Both the position numbers and the translations under genes were made by a program. A stretch of 7,014 nt of DNA from Fimbriimonadia bacterium (GTDB lineage Bacteria > Armatimonadota > Fimbriimonadia > Fimbriimonadales > Fimbriimonadaceae), in assembly GCA_029824495.1 (NCBI GenBank), contig JALGXY010000429.1, positions 1 to 7,014 of the forward strand. The letters are read 5' to 3'. The notes beneath the pieces were generated by a model that did no database searches, was not told the DNA's origin, and saw nothing but the letters and a program-made list of their open reading frames with translations. Each line of letters begins with the position of its first letter. The stretch's first letter is position 1. This document shows positions 1 to 6,516 of this stretch, piece after piece.

Positions 1-1
1 A

Positions 2-103
2 CTCTTCTTTAGTGAGTACGTCTGGCCGTTTGTCATCGCCGGCGTTCTACTGACACTCGGTGTGGTCGGCTCAATCATGCTGGCCAAGAGGAAGGTCTCA
101 TGA
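2..103 (+). CDS. nuoJ: NADH-quinone oxidoreductase subunit J, C-terminal end (partial)
   Basis: The reading frame is open from the left edge and ends at TGA 101-103, giving the last 33 residues of a membrane protein. They form one hydrophobic helix preceded by a YVWPF motif and followed by a short basic end (AKRKVS). This matches the last helix of NuoJ, where a PFE-like motif precedes a helix ending in a basic LAxRK sequence. NuoJ is a small membrane subunit of complex I that links the quinone-binding module to the antiporter-like subunits. The fragment alone would be weak evidence, but its position directly before nuoK, with a 4-base ATGA overlap, makes the call fairly safe. The start and most of the gene lie outside the window. 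Confidence 0.8.
   Translation, partial: LFFSEYVWPFVIAGVLLTLGVVGSIMLAKRKVS
87..95 (+). promoter_or_regulatory. Shine-Dalgarno site for nuoK
   Basis: The purine run AGAGGAAGG lies inside the last nuoJ codons. Its GAGG core ends 8 bases before the ATG at 100, which supports initiation at 100 (or at the adjacent ATG at 103) rather than at ATG 118. Confidence 0.55.
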
Positions 104-459
104 TGAGCTTCGCTCCCATGATCGCCGAGGCCGTGGTTCCTCTTACGAACTACCTGGTGCTCTCAGCTCTGATGTTTGTCATCGGCGCGGTGGGTGTCGG
201 TGTCCGCAAGAACCCAGTGGTTGTATTCATGTGCATCGAGCTGATGCTCAACGCGGTCAACCTGACTTTCCTGGCGTTTGCCAAGCATCTGCCGTTTCAC
301 GGTGATGTGGCCCAGGCTGCCACCACAGGCCAGATCATGGTCGTGTTTGTTATGGCGGTCGCAGCGGCAGAAGTCGCTGTCGGGCTCGGCATCATCATGG
401 CGATCTTCCGGTTGAGAAACGAAGTGGACATCGACGATATGAGCGAGATGGGAGGCTGA
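100..459 (+). CDS. nuoK: NADH-quinone oxidoreductase subunit K
   Basis: NuoK is a small three-helix membrane subunit of complex I, homologous to MrpC of cation antiporters, and is part of the proton path in the membrane arm. The 119-residue product has helices at about 16-36, 40-62 and 76-104. The typical [10 protein letters not shown] motif supplies membrane Glu47 (E. coli Glu36), and the [11 protein letters not shown] motif supplies Glu91 (E. coli Glu72). The spacing between these two glutamates is about 8 residues longer than in E. coli because of a longer loop after helix 2. The protein exceeds the usual length of about 100 residues because of some 10 extra N-terminal residues and an acidic C-terminus. 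The start at 100 overlaps the nuoJ stop. ATG 103 is equally possible, and ATG 118 would give a more standard length but has no comparable ribosome site. Confidence 0.96.
   Translation: MMSFAPMIAEAVVPLTNYLVLSALMFVIGAVGVGVRKNPVVVFMCIELMLNAVNLTFLAFAKHLPFHGDVAQAATTGQIMVVFVMAVAAAEVAVGLGIIMAIFRLRNEVDIDDMSEMGG
451..455 (+). promoter_or_regulatory. Shine-Dalgarno site for nuoL
   Basis: GGAGG overlaps the last codons and the stop region of nuoK and ends 11 bases before the nuoL ATG at 467. This spacing is slightly long. A second purine patch (GAGAAG, 461-466) directly abuts the ATG. The site supports the start at 467. Confidence 0.5.
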
Positions 460-466
460 TGAGAAG

Positions 467-2614
467 ATGGACTTTCTGAAAACCCTCGATCCGTCCTGGT
501 CATTCCTGATCCTGTTCCTGCCGCTGTTCGGCTCGATCGTCTGGGCTCTGCTCGGCGGAACGATGGTCAAGAACCTGGGCAAGACAGCCGGGCAGAGGAT
601 CATCGGCATCGGCGCGACAGCGTTTGTCCTGATCGCTGCTGTTCTTGCTGGCGGCTACGCGCTTCAGCTTTCTGAGGGCGCGATCTTCGAACCGGTTCTG
701 ATCTTCGACTGGATCAGTCTGCAGAACATTTCGATTCCGTTCGAGCTTCGCATCGACTCGCTTTCGGTAACGATGGCGATGGTTGTGGCCGGCATCGGCG
801 GTCTGATCCACTGGTATGCAGCAGGCTACATGTGGGAGGACAAAGAGTTCTCTCGGTTCTTCACCTATCTGAACCTGTTTATCGCCTTTATGCTGCTGCT
901 CGTCATGGGCAACAACCTGGCGATGCTCTTCATCGGCTGGGAAGGCGTCGGCGTCTGTTCCTACCTGCTGATCGGCTTCTGGTACAAGGATAAGGCGAAC
1001 TCGAAGGCTGCCAACAAGGCGTTCATTGCGAACCGCATCGGCGACTTCGGCCTGACCCTCGGCCTCTTCTATCTGGTCTACATCCTGGCGGGCAACCTGA
1101 CAGCGCTCGGAATCGAAGAATCCCGCTGGCTCAGCTATGACGTCTTCCTTCCGCACGCTGAGACGATCTTCGCCACGTTCAGATTCGAGACCACGATCAT
1201 CTGTCTGCTGCTCTTTGTGGGCGCGATGGGCAAATCCGCGCAGTTCCCCCTCTATGTGTGGCTGCCGGATGCGATGGCTGGCCCCACACCGGTATCTGCA
1301 TTGATCCACGCGGCGACGATGGTCACCTCTGGTGTCGTGCTTCTGACGCGAATGGCGCCGCTGTTTGCTCAGGCCCCGATCGCCATGTCGATCGTCGCTC
1401 TGATCGGTGCGATCACCGCGCTCTTGGGCGCTCTCATCGCTTTTGGTCAGACAGATATCAAGAAGGTGTTGGCCTACTCAACGGTCTCGCAGCTCGGCTA
1501 CATGTTTATCGCGTGCGGCGTTGGTGCTGCCTGGGCGGGCATGTTCCACGTTGTCACACACGCCTTCTTCAAGGCTCTGCTCTTCCTCTGCAGTGGTTCG
1601 GTCATCTACGCGATGGCCCACAACCAGGACATGAGGAACTACGGCGGTCTCTGGAAAAAACTGCCGATCACCACGATTCTGATGACCATCGGTTTCTTGG
1701 CCCTGATCGGAGCACCGTTCCTGTTTGCTGGCTGGTACTCAAAAGAGGCGATCATCGGCGCGGCGATGGGCGGCGGCACGACCTACCAGATCGAGTCGCT
1801 CGGCATCTCCTTCGGTGAATTGGCTGGCATTATCGGCTTGATTGCCGCCTTCTGCACCGCTTTCTATATGACCCGGCAGATGTGGCTCACCTTTATGGGC
1901 AAGGGGCGCTGGCTCGAAATCGAACCAGCTCACCACGATCATCCTCATCACGAAGAGGCTCTGCCGGCCGCACCGGCCCACGATGCGCACAGGTTCTTCA
2001 TGTCGGATGATGAGATGAAGGCTCTGCCACACGAAGAAGAGCACCACCACGATCTCGACAAGAGTCATGAGCCGAAAGAGGTGCCGGTCAGCATGTGGAT
2101 GCCGCTCGCTCTGCTTGCTGTCGCCAGCACCTGGCTGCTCGCCAAGCCGATGAACTCTCACTTCCAAGAGTGGATCACCGGTCACGAGCCAGAAGTTCAT
2201 CATGGCGGCCTGCTGAGCCACGAACAGTTGATCCCGGTCGCGATCGGTGTCTTCCTACTCGGTCTCGGCATCGGCATCTACTGGTACCGCAAGGGCCTGC
2301 CGAAGGCTGAAGGCTGGGATATGAAGGCTTGGAGCAAGTTCCGACGCTCAGCTCTCAATCAGTTCGGCATCGATAGTGTCTTCACAGACGGCTCAAGCGC
2401 TGCAGGACGCGGTCTCGGCAAGTTCCTCACCTGGATCGACGTCAACCTGGTCGACGGTCTGGTGAACGGCATCGGAGTCTTGTCAAAAGGAATTGGAGGA
2501 GCTCTGCGCTCTCCACAAAACAGAGGGCTGGTCAGGCAGTACGCGGTGTTGATGCACCTCGGTGCTGCTCTCCTGATCGTTCTTGCGATCCTCAAACTGG
2601 GGGTCTTCAACTAA
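467..2614 (+). CDS. nuoL: NADH-quinone oxidoreductase subunit L
   Basis: NuoL is the distal antiporter-like subunit of complex I and is homologous to MrpA. The 715-residue product is strongly hydrophobic. Conserved residues include Glu159 in the GWEGVGVCSYLLIG motif (E. coli Glu144), Lys256 in GAMGKSAQFPL (Lys229), His281 (His254), His365 and Lys369 in HAFFKALLFL (His338, Lys342), and Lys426 in GWYSKE (Lys399). QTDIKK at 328-333 marks the second half of the antiporter fold. After two late helices (about 541-560 and 588-607), residues 610-690 fit the long lateral helix that braces the membrane arm, followed by a final helix at 692-712. The protein is about 100 residues longer than E. coli NuoL, partly because of a His-rich, acidic insertion at about 488-540 between membrane segments, probably on the cytoplasmic side. 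It starts 7 bases after nuoK. Confidence 0.97.
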   Translation: MDFLKTLDPSWSFLILFLPLFGSIVWALLGGTMVKNLGKTAGQRIIGIGATAFVLIAAVLAGGYALQLSEGAIFEPVLIFDWISLQNISIPFELRIDSLSVTMAMVVAGIGGLIHWYAAGYMWEDKEFSRFFTYLNLFIAFMLLLVMGNNLAMLFIGWEGVGVCSYLLIGFWYKDKANSKAANKAFIANRIGDFGLTLGLFYLVYILAGNLTALGIEESRWLSYDVFLPHAETIFATFRFETTIICLLLFVGAMGKSAQFPLYVWLPDAMAGPTPVSALIHAATMVTSGVVLLTRMAPLFAQAPIAMSIVALIGAITALLGALIAFGQTDIKKVLAYSTVSQLGYMFIACGVGAAWAGMFHVVTHAFFKALLFLCSGSVIYAMAHNQDMRNYGGLWKKLPITTILMTIGFLALIGAPFLFAGWYSKEAIIGAAMGGGTTYQIESLGISFGELAGIIGLIAAFCTAFYMTRQMWLTFMGKGRWLEIEPAHHDHPHHEEALPAAPAHDAHRFFMSDDEMKALPHEEEHHHDLDKSHEPKEVPVSMWMPLALLAVASTWLLAKPMNSHFQEWITGHEPEVHHGGLLSHEQLIPVAIGVFLLGLGIGIYWYRKGLPKAEGWDMKAWSKFRRSALNQFGIDSVFTDGSSAAGRGLGKFLTWIDVNLVDGLVNGIGVLSKGIGGALRSPQNRGLVRQYAVLMHLGAALLIVLAILKLGVFN
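1931..2068 (+). other. Histidine/acid-rich insertion in NuoL (residues 489-534)
   Basis: This segment has 12 histidines in 46 residues, including clusters HHDHPHH and HEEEHHHD, mixed with Glu and Asp. It follows the basic FMGKGRW end of one helix and precedes the helix that starts near residue 541. By alignment of helices with E. coli NuoL it lies in the loop before the last-but-two helix, a side inferred to be cytoplasmic. Metal binding is possible from the composition but is not shown. Confidence 0.75.
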
Positions 2615-2615
2615 G

Positions 2616-4409
2616 ATGGGAATTCTCTCAACCCTCCTGCTGATTCCGCTGCTCGGTGCCGTTGCGATTGCGCTCGTACCGTCGCAGTATCACAAGGCGA
2701 TCAAGTGGCTTGCGATCCTGTTCTCCGGCGTCACATTTGTGGCTTCGCTCGGGCTGATCAATCAGTTTGAATCGGGCACGTTCCACATGCAGCTGGTCGA
2801 GAAGGCAGAATGGCTGCCTCAGCTCGGCATCGGCTATCACGTGGGCATCGACGGGCTCAGTTTTTGGATGGTGCTGCTAACCACGCTCTTGATGCTGTTG
2901 TCGCTGATTTTCAGCGTCTACGTTGAGAAGCGGGCGGGCGCCTATTTCGGCATGATGCTCCTGCTGGAGACTGCGATGCTCGGCGTCTTTATGTCGCTCG
3001 ACCTCGTGCTCTTCTACACCTTCTTCGAGCTGTCGCTGATCCCGATGTTCGTGCTGATCGCGATCTGGGGCGGAGCGAACCGGAAGTACGCATCGAAGAA
3101 GTTCTTCATCATGACGTTGGCCGCATCGGTCTTTATGCTGATCGGCATCGTCGCGATGGCGAAGCATTACGCAGCGACGACTGGTGTCTGGAGCTTCGAC
3201 CTTGTGGCGATCCAGGCCGCGGTTGCTGACGGCTCATTCTGGGCTGGAGCGATGCAGCTGCAGCCGATTATATTCTGGTCGTTCGCCTTGGCCTTGATGG
3301 TCAAGTGTCCGATGTTCCCGTTCCATACGTGGCTCCCGGATGCTCACACAGAGGCGCCAACCGCAGGCTCGATCATCCTGGCCGGTGTCCTGCTGAAGAT
3401 GGGCACATACGGCTTCCTTCGATTCCTGCTGCCGCTCTTCCCTGAATCGAGTCGAGATTTCGCCTCGCTCTTCATGATCTTGGCCGTGATCGGCATCATC
3501 TATGGAGCGATCGTGGCTGCGATGCAGACCGATATCAAGAAGCTGGTCGCCTACTCCTCGGTTTCGCACATGGGCTTTGTGGTGCTCGGCATATTCTCGC
3601 TGAACCACTCTGGCCTCATGGGCGGTGCGTATCAGCAGCTTAACCACGGCATCAGCACAGGCGCACTCTTCCTGATGATCGGCCTGATCTATGAGCGAAT
3701 TCACACGAGGGCGTTCAAGGATCTCGGCGGCCTCAAGGCTCAAATGCCGATCTACGCAGCTCTGTTCCTGATCGTGATGCTTTCGAGCGTCGGCCTCCCG
3801 GGCACGAACGGCTTTATCGGCGAATTCCTCGCTCTTATCGGCTCGTTCCAGACCGGTGCAGCCGGACTGTACGGCATCCACTGGATCCTTCCGGTTCTCG
3901 CAGGACTCGGCGTCATCCTGGCGGCGGTCTACCTGCTGATCATGTTCCAGAAGACGTTCTACGGACCGATCACCAACGACAAGCTGAAGCGGCTTAAAGA
4001 TCTAAAGGGCTGGGAGATCGGCCTGGTCGGCGTTTTTGTCCTCTTCATCTTCTGGGGCGGCCTCTATCCGAACACCTTCCTCAAGCCGCTCGAAAAGTCG
4101 ATCGCTGCTGCTCGCATGATGGCGATCAACGACGGCGGTCAACGACCGAGCTGGGCTGAACCGACCCATGAGATCAGTGACAGCGGTGATCTGATGCGCG
4201 TGGCTGAGCGGACCGAAACTGGCGGCTGGCACGAAGATTATCCTGGCGAGCTGGTGGCGAAGGCGAATCACCACTTCCTCGCCACCGAGATCGCTGTTGA
4301 GCTTCCCGGCCCCGAAGAGATGGGGCACGGCGATGACCACGGTGACGATCACGGCGACGATCACAGTGAAGAAGGCGATGATCACGCAGAAGAGGAGGAA
4401 GAGCATTGA
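2616..4409 (+). CDS. nuoM: NADH-quinone oxidoreductase subunit M
   Basis: NuoM is the middle antiporter-like, proton-pumping subunit of complex I. From ATG 2616 the product has 597 residues with about 14 helices. Key residues are Glu138 in FYTFFELSLIPM (E. coli Glu144), Lys230 in LALMVKCPMFPFHTWLPDAH (Lys234), Lys261 (Lys265), QTDIKK at 304-309, His318 (His322), His344 in LNHGISTGALF (His348), and Glu403 in GTNGFIGEF (Glu407). The membrane domain ends near residue 485. About 100 soluble residues follow, ending in GDDH repeats and EEEEEH, making the protein longer than E. coli NuoM (509). The frame is open upstream to a TTG at 2583, but that start would overlap nuoL by 32 bases, and the ATG at 2616, one base after the nuoL stop, gives the typical N-terminus. 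Its ribosome site is weak (GGGGG 2599-2603). Confidence 0.97.
   Translation: MGILSTLLLIPLLGAVAIALVPSQYHKAIKWLAILFSGVTFVASLGLINQFESGTFHMQLVEKAEWLPQLGIGYHVGIDGLSFWMVLLTTLLMLLSLIFSVYVEKRAGAYFGMMLLLETAMLGVFMSLDLVLFYTFFELSLIPMFVLIAIWGGANRKYASKKFFIMTLAASVFMLIGIVAMAKHYAATTGVWSFDLVAIQAAVADGSFWAGAMQLQPIIFWSFALALMVKCPMFPFHTWLPDAHTEAPTAGSIILAGVLLKMGTYGFLRFLLPLFPESSRDFASLFMILAVIGIIYGAIVAAMQTDIKKLVAYSSVSHMGFVVLGIFSLNHSGLMGGAYQQLNHGISTGALFLMIGLIYERIHTRAFKDLGGLKAQMPIYAALFLIVMLSSVGLPGTNGFIGEFLALIGSFQTGAAGLYGIHWILPVLAGLGVILAAVYLLIMFQKTFYGPITNDKLKRLKDLKGWEIGLVGVFVLFIFWGGLYPNTFLKPLEKSIAAARMMAINDGGQRPSWAEPTHEISDSGDLMRVAERTETGGWHEDYPGELVAKANHHFLATEIAVELPGPEEMGHGDDHGDDHGDDHSEEGDDHAEEEEEH
4329..4385 (+). repeat. 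12-base coding repeat (GDDH) in the nuoM tail
   Basis: Three head-to-tail copies of a 12-base unit close to GGCGACGATCAC fill 4329-4364 and encode GDDH three times (residues 572-583). After a 9-base interruption (Ser-Glu-Glu) a fourth copy lies at 4374-4385. Copies differ only at synonymous third positions. This looks like in-frame expansion of a low-complexity tail. Confidence 0.85.
4393..4398 (+). promoter_or_regulatory. Shine-Dalgarno site setting the TTG start of the URO-D-like gene
   Basis: AGGAGG lies within the glutamate codons at the end of nuoM and ends 7 bases before TTG 4406, an ideal spacing. The alternative ATG at 4427 has no comparable purine run upstream. This decides the start in favour of TTG. 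Confidence 0.75.
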
Positions 4410-5029
4410 GCGGACGTGACCGGTTAATGGCAGTCGCCTCAGGTGACCGATCGGTCAAGCCGATCCTCGTCTGTGAACCTCACGCAGAGGCTGACGGCAT
4501 CTGCCCGAGTTCGAGCAGCTTTCAGCACGAAGTGACTGGTGATCAGGCAGTGATGGTGCGGGTCGTGAGTCCTTATGGCCGCGCGGCTGCACAAGGGATC
4601 GACCTCAACCAGCTTCTGCATGACGACCCGGAGACGGGCAACGCTAAGCTCGCCGAGTTTACAGAGGCAGCCCGAGCCGAAGCGAAGGATGCGCTGGCCG
4701 CGGGTGCCGACGGCATCTGCTACGAGGTTGAAGGAGCCTCGCCGAGCGACTGCAGTCCGATGCAGTTCGGCGGCTACTACCTCGAAGTTGACCGAGCGCT
4801 GATGGAGGAGATCTCCGATGCGCCCCTCAATGTCCTTTGGATCAAATCGACCAAGGACGCCTATCTCGATTTTGTCTGTGATATTCCGGCGGCCATCTTT
4901 GCATGGTCCGATCCGGAGCGAAGGCCGAGCGAGGTTCGGGATATCCGACCAGGGTGCCTGGCCGCCTGTTCGCCCGATGCAGACGTGATTTTTTCAGAGA
5001 AGTACGATCAGATGGAGGCTGCTAGCTGA
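4406..5029 (+). CDS. Short uroporphyrinogen decarboxylase superfamily-like protein inside the nuo operon
   Basis: This soluble 207-residue protein has no membrane segments or signal peptide and is not a known complex I subunit. By eye it resembles the URO-D/MtaA superfamily. Residues 3-12 (GRDRLMAVAS) match the family's opening RERVLAAL-type motif. Residues 99-136 hold AGADGICYEVEGA, SP and a Y...DR sequence, like the family's GADGI...GA...SP...Y..R core. Residues 159-167 (DIPAAIFAW) match the DxPVHAxNW-type strand. The family usually has about 340 residues, so roughly 90 are missing before the GADG motif and a further part at the C-terminus. The HemE RQAGR motif is absent, and W145-I-K147 stands where MtaA-type enzymes have a His-x-Cys metal ligand pair. 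Seven cysteines are present (23, 33, 105, 116, 158, 184, 188). It starts at TTG overlapping the nuoM stop by 4 bases; a start at ATG 4427 would remove the N-terminal motif. Function is unknown; it is probably not a heme-pathway decarboxylase. Confidence 0.7.
   Translation: MSGRDRLMAVASGDRSVKPILVCEPHAEADGICPSSSSFQHEVTGDQAVMVRVVSPYGRAAAQGIDLNQLLHDDPETGNAKLAEFTEAARAEAKDALAAGADGICYEVEGASPSDCSPMQFGGYYLEVDRALMEEISDAPLNVLWIKSTKDAYLDFVCDIPAAIFAWSDPERRPSEVRDIRPGCLAACSPDADVIFSEKYDQMEAAS
5014..5018 (+). promoter_or_regulatory. Shine-Dalgarno site for nuoN
   Basis: GGAGG in the last codons of the URO-D-like gene ends 10 bases before ATG 5029 and supports that start over the in-frame ATG at 5044. Confidence 0.55.
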
Positions 5030-6516
5030 TGACTGAAGCGACGATGCCCGCAATTGAGTGGGCGATGATCATGCCGGTCATCATCATGATGCTCACCGGC
5101 TGTGTGGCTCTCATAATTGAGATGTTCTGGCCCAAGCAGAACAACAACCTGATCGTGGGTGTGACGCTGGCCGGCCTCGGCTGGACAGCTTTCAACCTGA
5201 TCGGTCAGCTCGGCTCACCCGCAGGTGAAACTCTCAACGGTCTTGTTGTACGCGACACGATGGGCTTGGTGACGCAGCTCGTTCTGGTCGGCGTCACCTT
5301 CCTGACCGTGCTGTTCAGCGAACCGTACATGCGGCAGAAGAAGATCGCCTTTGGCGAGTTCTATCCGCTTGCTCTCTGGTCTGCCGCTGGCGGCATGATC
5401 ATGGCGACGAGCCACAACCTGCTGATGATCTTCCTCGGGCTTGAGGTGCTCAGCATCGCGCTCTACTGTATGGCTGGCCTCAGCCGTCAGGAGCACAAGT
5501 CAGAAGAGTCTGCGCTCAAGTACTTCCTGCTCGGTGCGTTCGCATCCGCATTCCTGCTGTACGGCATCGCGATGTTCTTTGGAGCAACCGGCTCGCTGCA
5601 TCTCAGCAACATGCCGGATCACTTCCATGGTGAAGAGAATCTGCTGGTTATCTCGATAATCATGATGCTGGTTGGGCTCGGTTTCAAACTGGCGCTGGCG
5701 CCGTTCCATCAGTGGACACCGGACGTTTATCAGGGTGCTCCCACCAATGTCACCGCGTTCATGGCGACCGCTTCTAAGGCGGCAGCTCTGGTCGCAGCGA
5801 TTCGGGTGCTCTCCTCTTTCGCTATCATCGAAATCTATTGGCAGCCGTTGCTGGTTGCTATCGCTGTGCTCTCGATGGCTATCGGCAGTCTCTCTGCCCT
5901 GGTTCAGAAAGATGTCAAGCGAGTGCTCGGCTACTCGTCGATCGCCAACGCTGGCTATCTGGTGGTCGCGTTCCTGGCCGACTATGAGCTGGGTGATCCA
6001 AACTTCACGTCAGCAATCTTCTATCTGGTGGTCTACTCAATCGCGACAGTCGGCGCCTTTGCTGCGATTTCGATCGTGGCCAAGAATGGCAAGGAAGGCA
6101 CACGGTTTGAAGACCTCTATGGCATGTGGAAGAACTCGCCGCTCGCTGCAGGCGCGCTCGTGGTCTTCATGGCCTCGTTGATCGGCATTCCGCCAGCTGC
6201 TGGATTCTTCGGCAAACTGCTGATCTTCCAGAGTGCTCTCGAAGCGGAGTTCACCACTCTCGCGATCATTCTTGCGGCAGCAAGTGTCGCCAGTGCGTTC
6301 TACTATCTGCGCATCATGCATGCCGCGTTTGTTGAGAATCAGGGTCCGATTCCGACGCAGGCCGCCCCAATGAAGTTCGGCCTGAAGGCCGCTCTGATGA
6401 TCTGCATCGCAGGCACAGTGATCTTCGCTGTCACGGCCGGCAAGGTCTCGCAGACGATCAGCGGTGATCAGCCTGAAACGGCGATTTCGGTCATGAACAC
6501 GACCGGAGAAGTTTGA
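5029..6516 (+). CDS. nuoN: NADH-quinone oxidoreductase subunit N
   Basis: NuoN is the antiporter-like subunit closest to the quinone module of complex I. The product has 495 residues, close to E. coli NuoN (485), with about 14 helices and no unusual extension. Conserved residues are Glu139 in FLGLEVLSIALY (E. coli Glu133), Lys164 in ALKYFLLGA (Lys158), Lys220 in GLGFKLALAPFHQWTPDVYQGAP (Lys217), Lys250 in ATASK (Lys247), and Lys396 in AGFFGKLLIF (Lys395). QKDVKRVLGYSSIANAGY at 293-310 is the NuoN form of the second-half antiporter motif. The start codon shares one base with the stop of the URO-D-like gene (TGATG), so nuoN translation is probably coupled to that gene rather than directly to nuoM. 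The TGA at 6514-6516 overlaps the next gene in the same way. Confidence 0.97.
   Translation: MTEATMPAIEWAMIMPVIIMMLTGCVALIIEMFWPKQNNNLIVGVTLAGLGWTAFNLIGQLGSPAGETLNGLVVRDTMGLVTQLVLVGVTFLTVLFSEPYMRQKKIAFGEFYPLALWSAAGGMIMATSHNLLMIFLGLEVLSIALYCMAGLSRQEHKSEESALKYFLLGAFASAFLLYGIAMFFGATGSLHLSNMPDHFHGEENLLVISIIMMLVGLGFKLALAPFHQWTPDVYQGAPTNVTAFMATASKAAALVAAIRVLSSFAIIEIYWQPLLVAIAVLSMAIGSLSALVQKDVKRVLGYSSIANAGYLVVAFLADYELGDPNFTSAIFYLVVYSIATVGAFAAISIVAKNGKEGTRFEDLYGMWKNSPLAAGALVVFMASLIGIPPAAGFFGKLLIFQSALEAEFTTLAIILAAASVASAFYYLRIMHAAFVENQGPIPTQAAPMKFGLKAALMICIAGTVIFAVTAGKVSQTISGDQPETAISVMNTTGEV
6505..6508 (+). promoter_or_regulatory. Shine-Dalgarno site for the TIM-barrel gene
   Basis: GGAG (followed by AA) in the final nuoN codons ends 7 bases before ATG 6516 and supports a coupled start at the nuoN stop. 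Confidence 0.5.

Noticed and set aside
163..609. Long minus-strand open frames opposite nuoK and nuoL, and similar ones opposite nuoM and nuoN.
   Set aside because: They lie wholly against strongly conserved nuo genes, have low-complexity charged compositions typical of antisense shadows in GC-rich DNA, and match no family I recognise.
1258..1818. A 186-codon plus-strand frame inside nuoL.
   Set aside because: It is an out-of-frame shadow of conserved NuoL sequence, rich in Arg, His and Cys, with no plausible ribosome site or family match.
2583..2615. An upstream TTG start for nuoM that would add 11 residues.
   Set aside because: The added residues are the out-of-frame end of nuoL and do not resemble a NuoM N-terminus. 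ATG 2616 gives the usual hydrophobic start.
1448..3560. Similar DNA at about 1448-1500 and 3525-3577, as if a dispersed repeat.
   Set aside because: Both encode the conserved QTDIKKxxAYSxVS motif of the paralogous subunits NuoL and NuoM, so the similarity is homology of the antiporter fold and not a repeat element.
4406..5029. The possibility that the URO-D-like gene is hemE itself.
   Set aside because: It is far too short and lacks the RQAGR active-site motif, so a heme-pathway decarboxylase is unlikely.
467..6516. High density of GATC, considered as a methylation or regulatory signal.
   Set aside because: It follows from frequent ATC (Ile) codons after codons ending in G, in membrane proteins rich in Leu-Ile and Met-Ile pairs. 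No clustering beyond this was seen.
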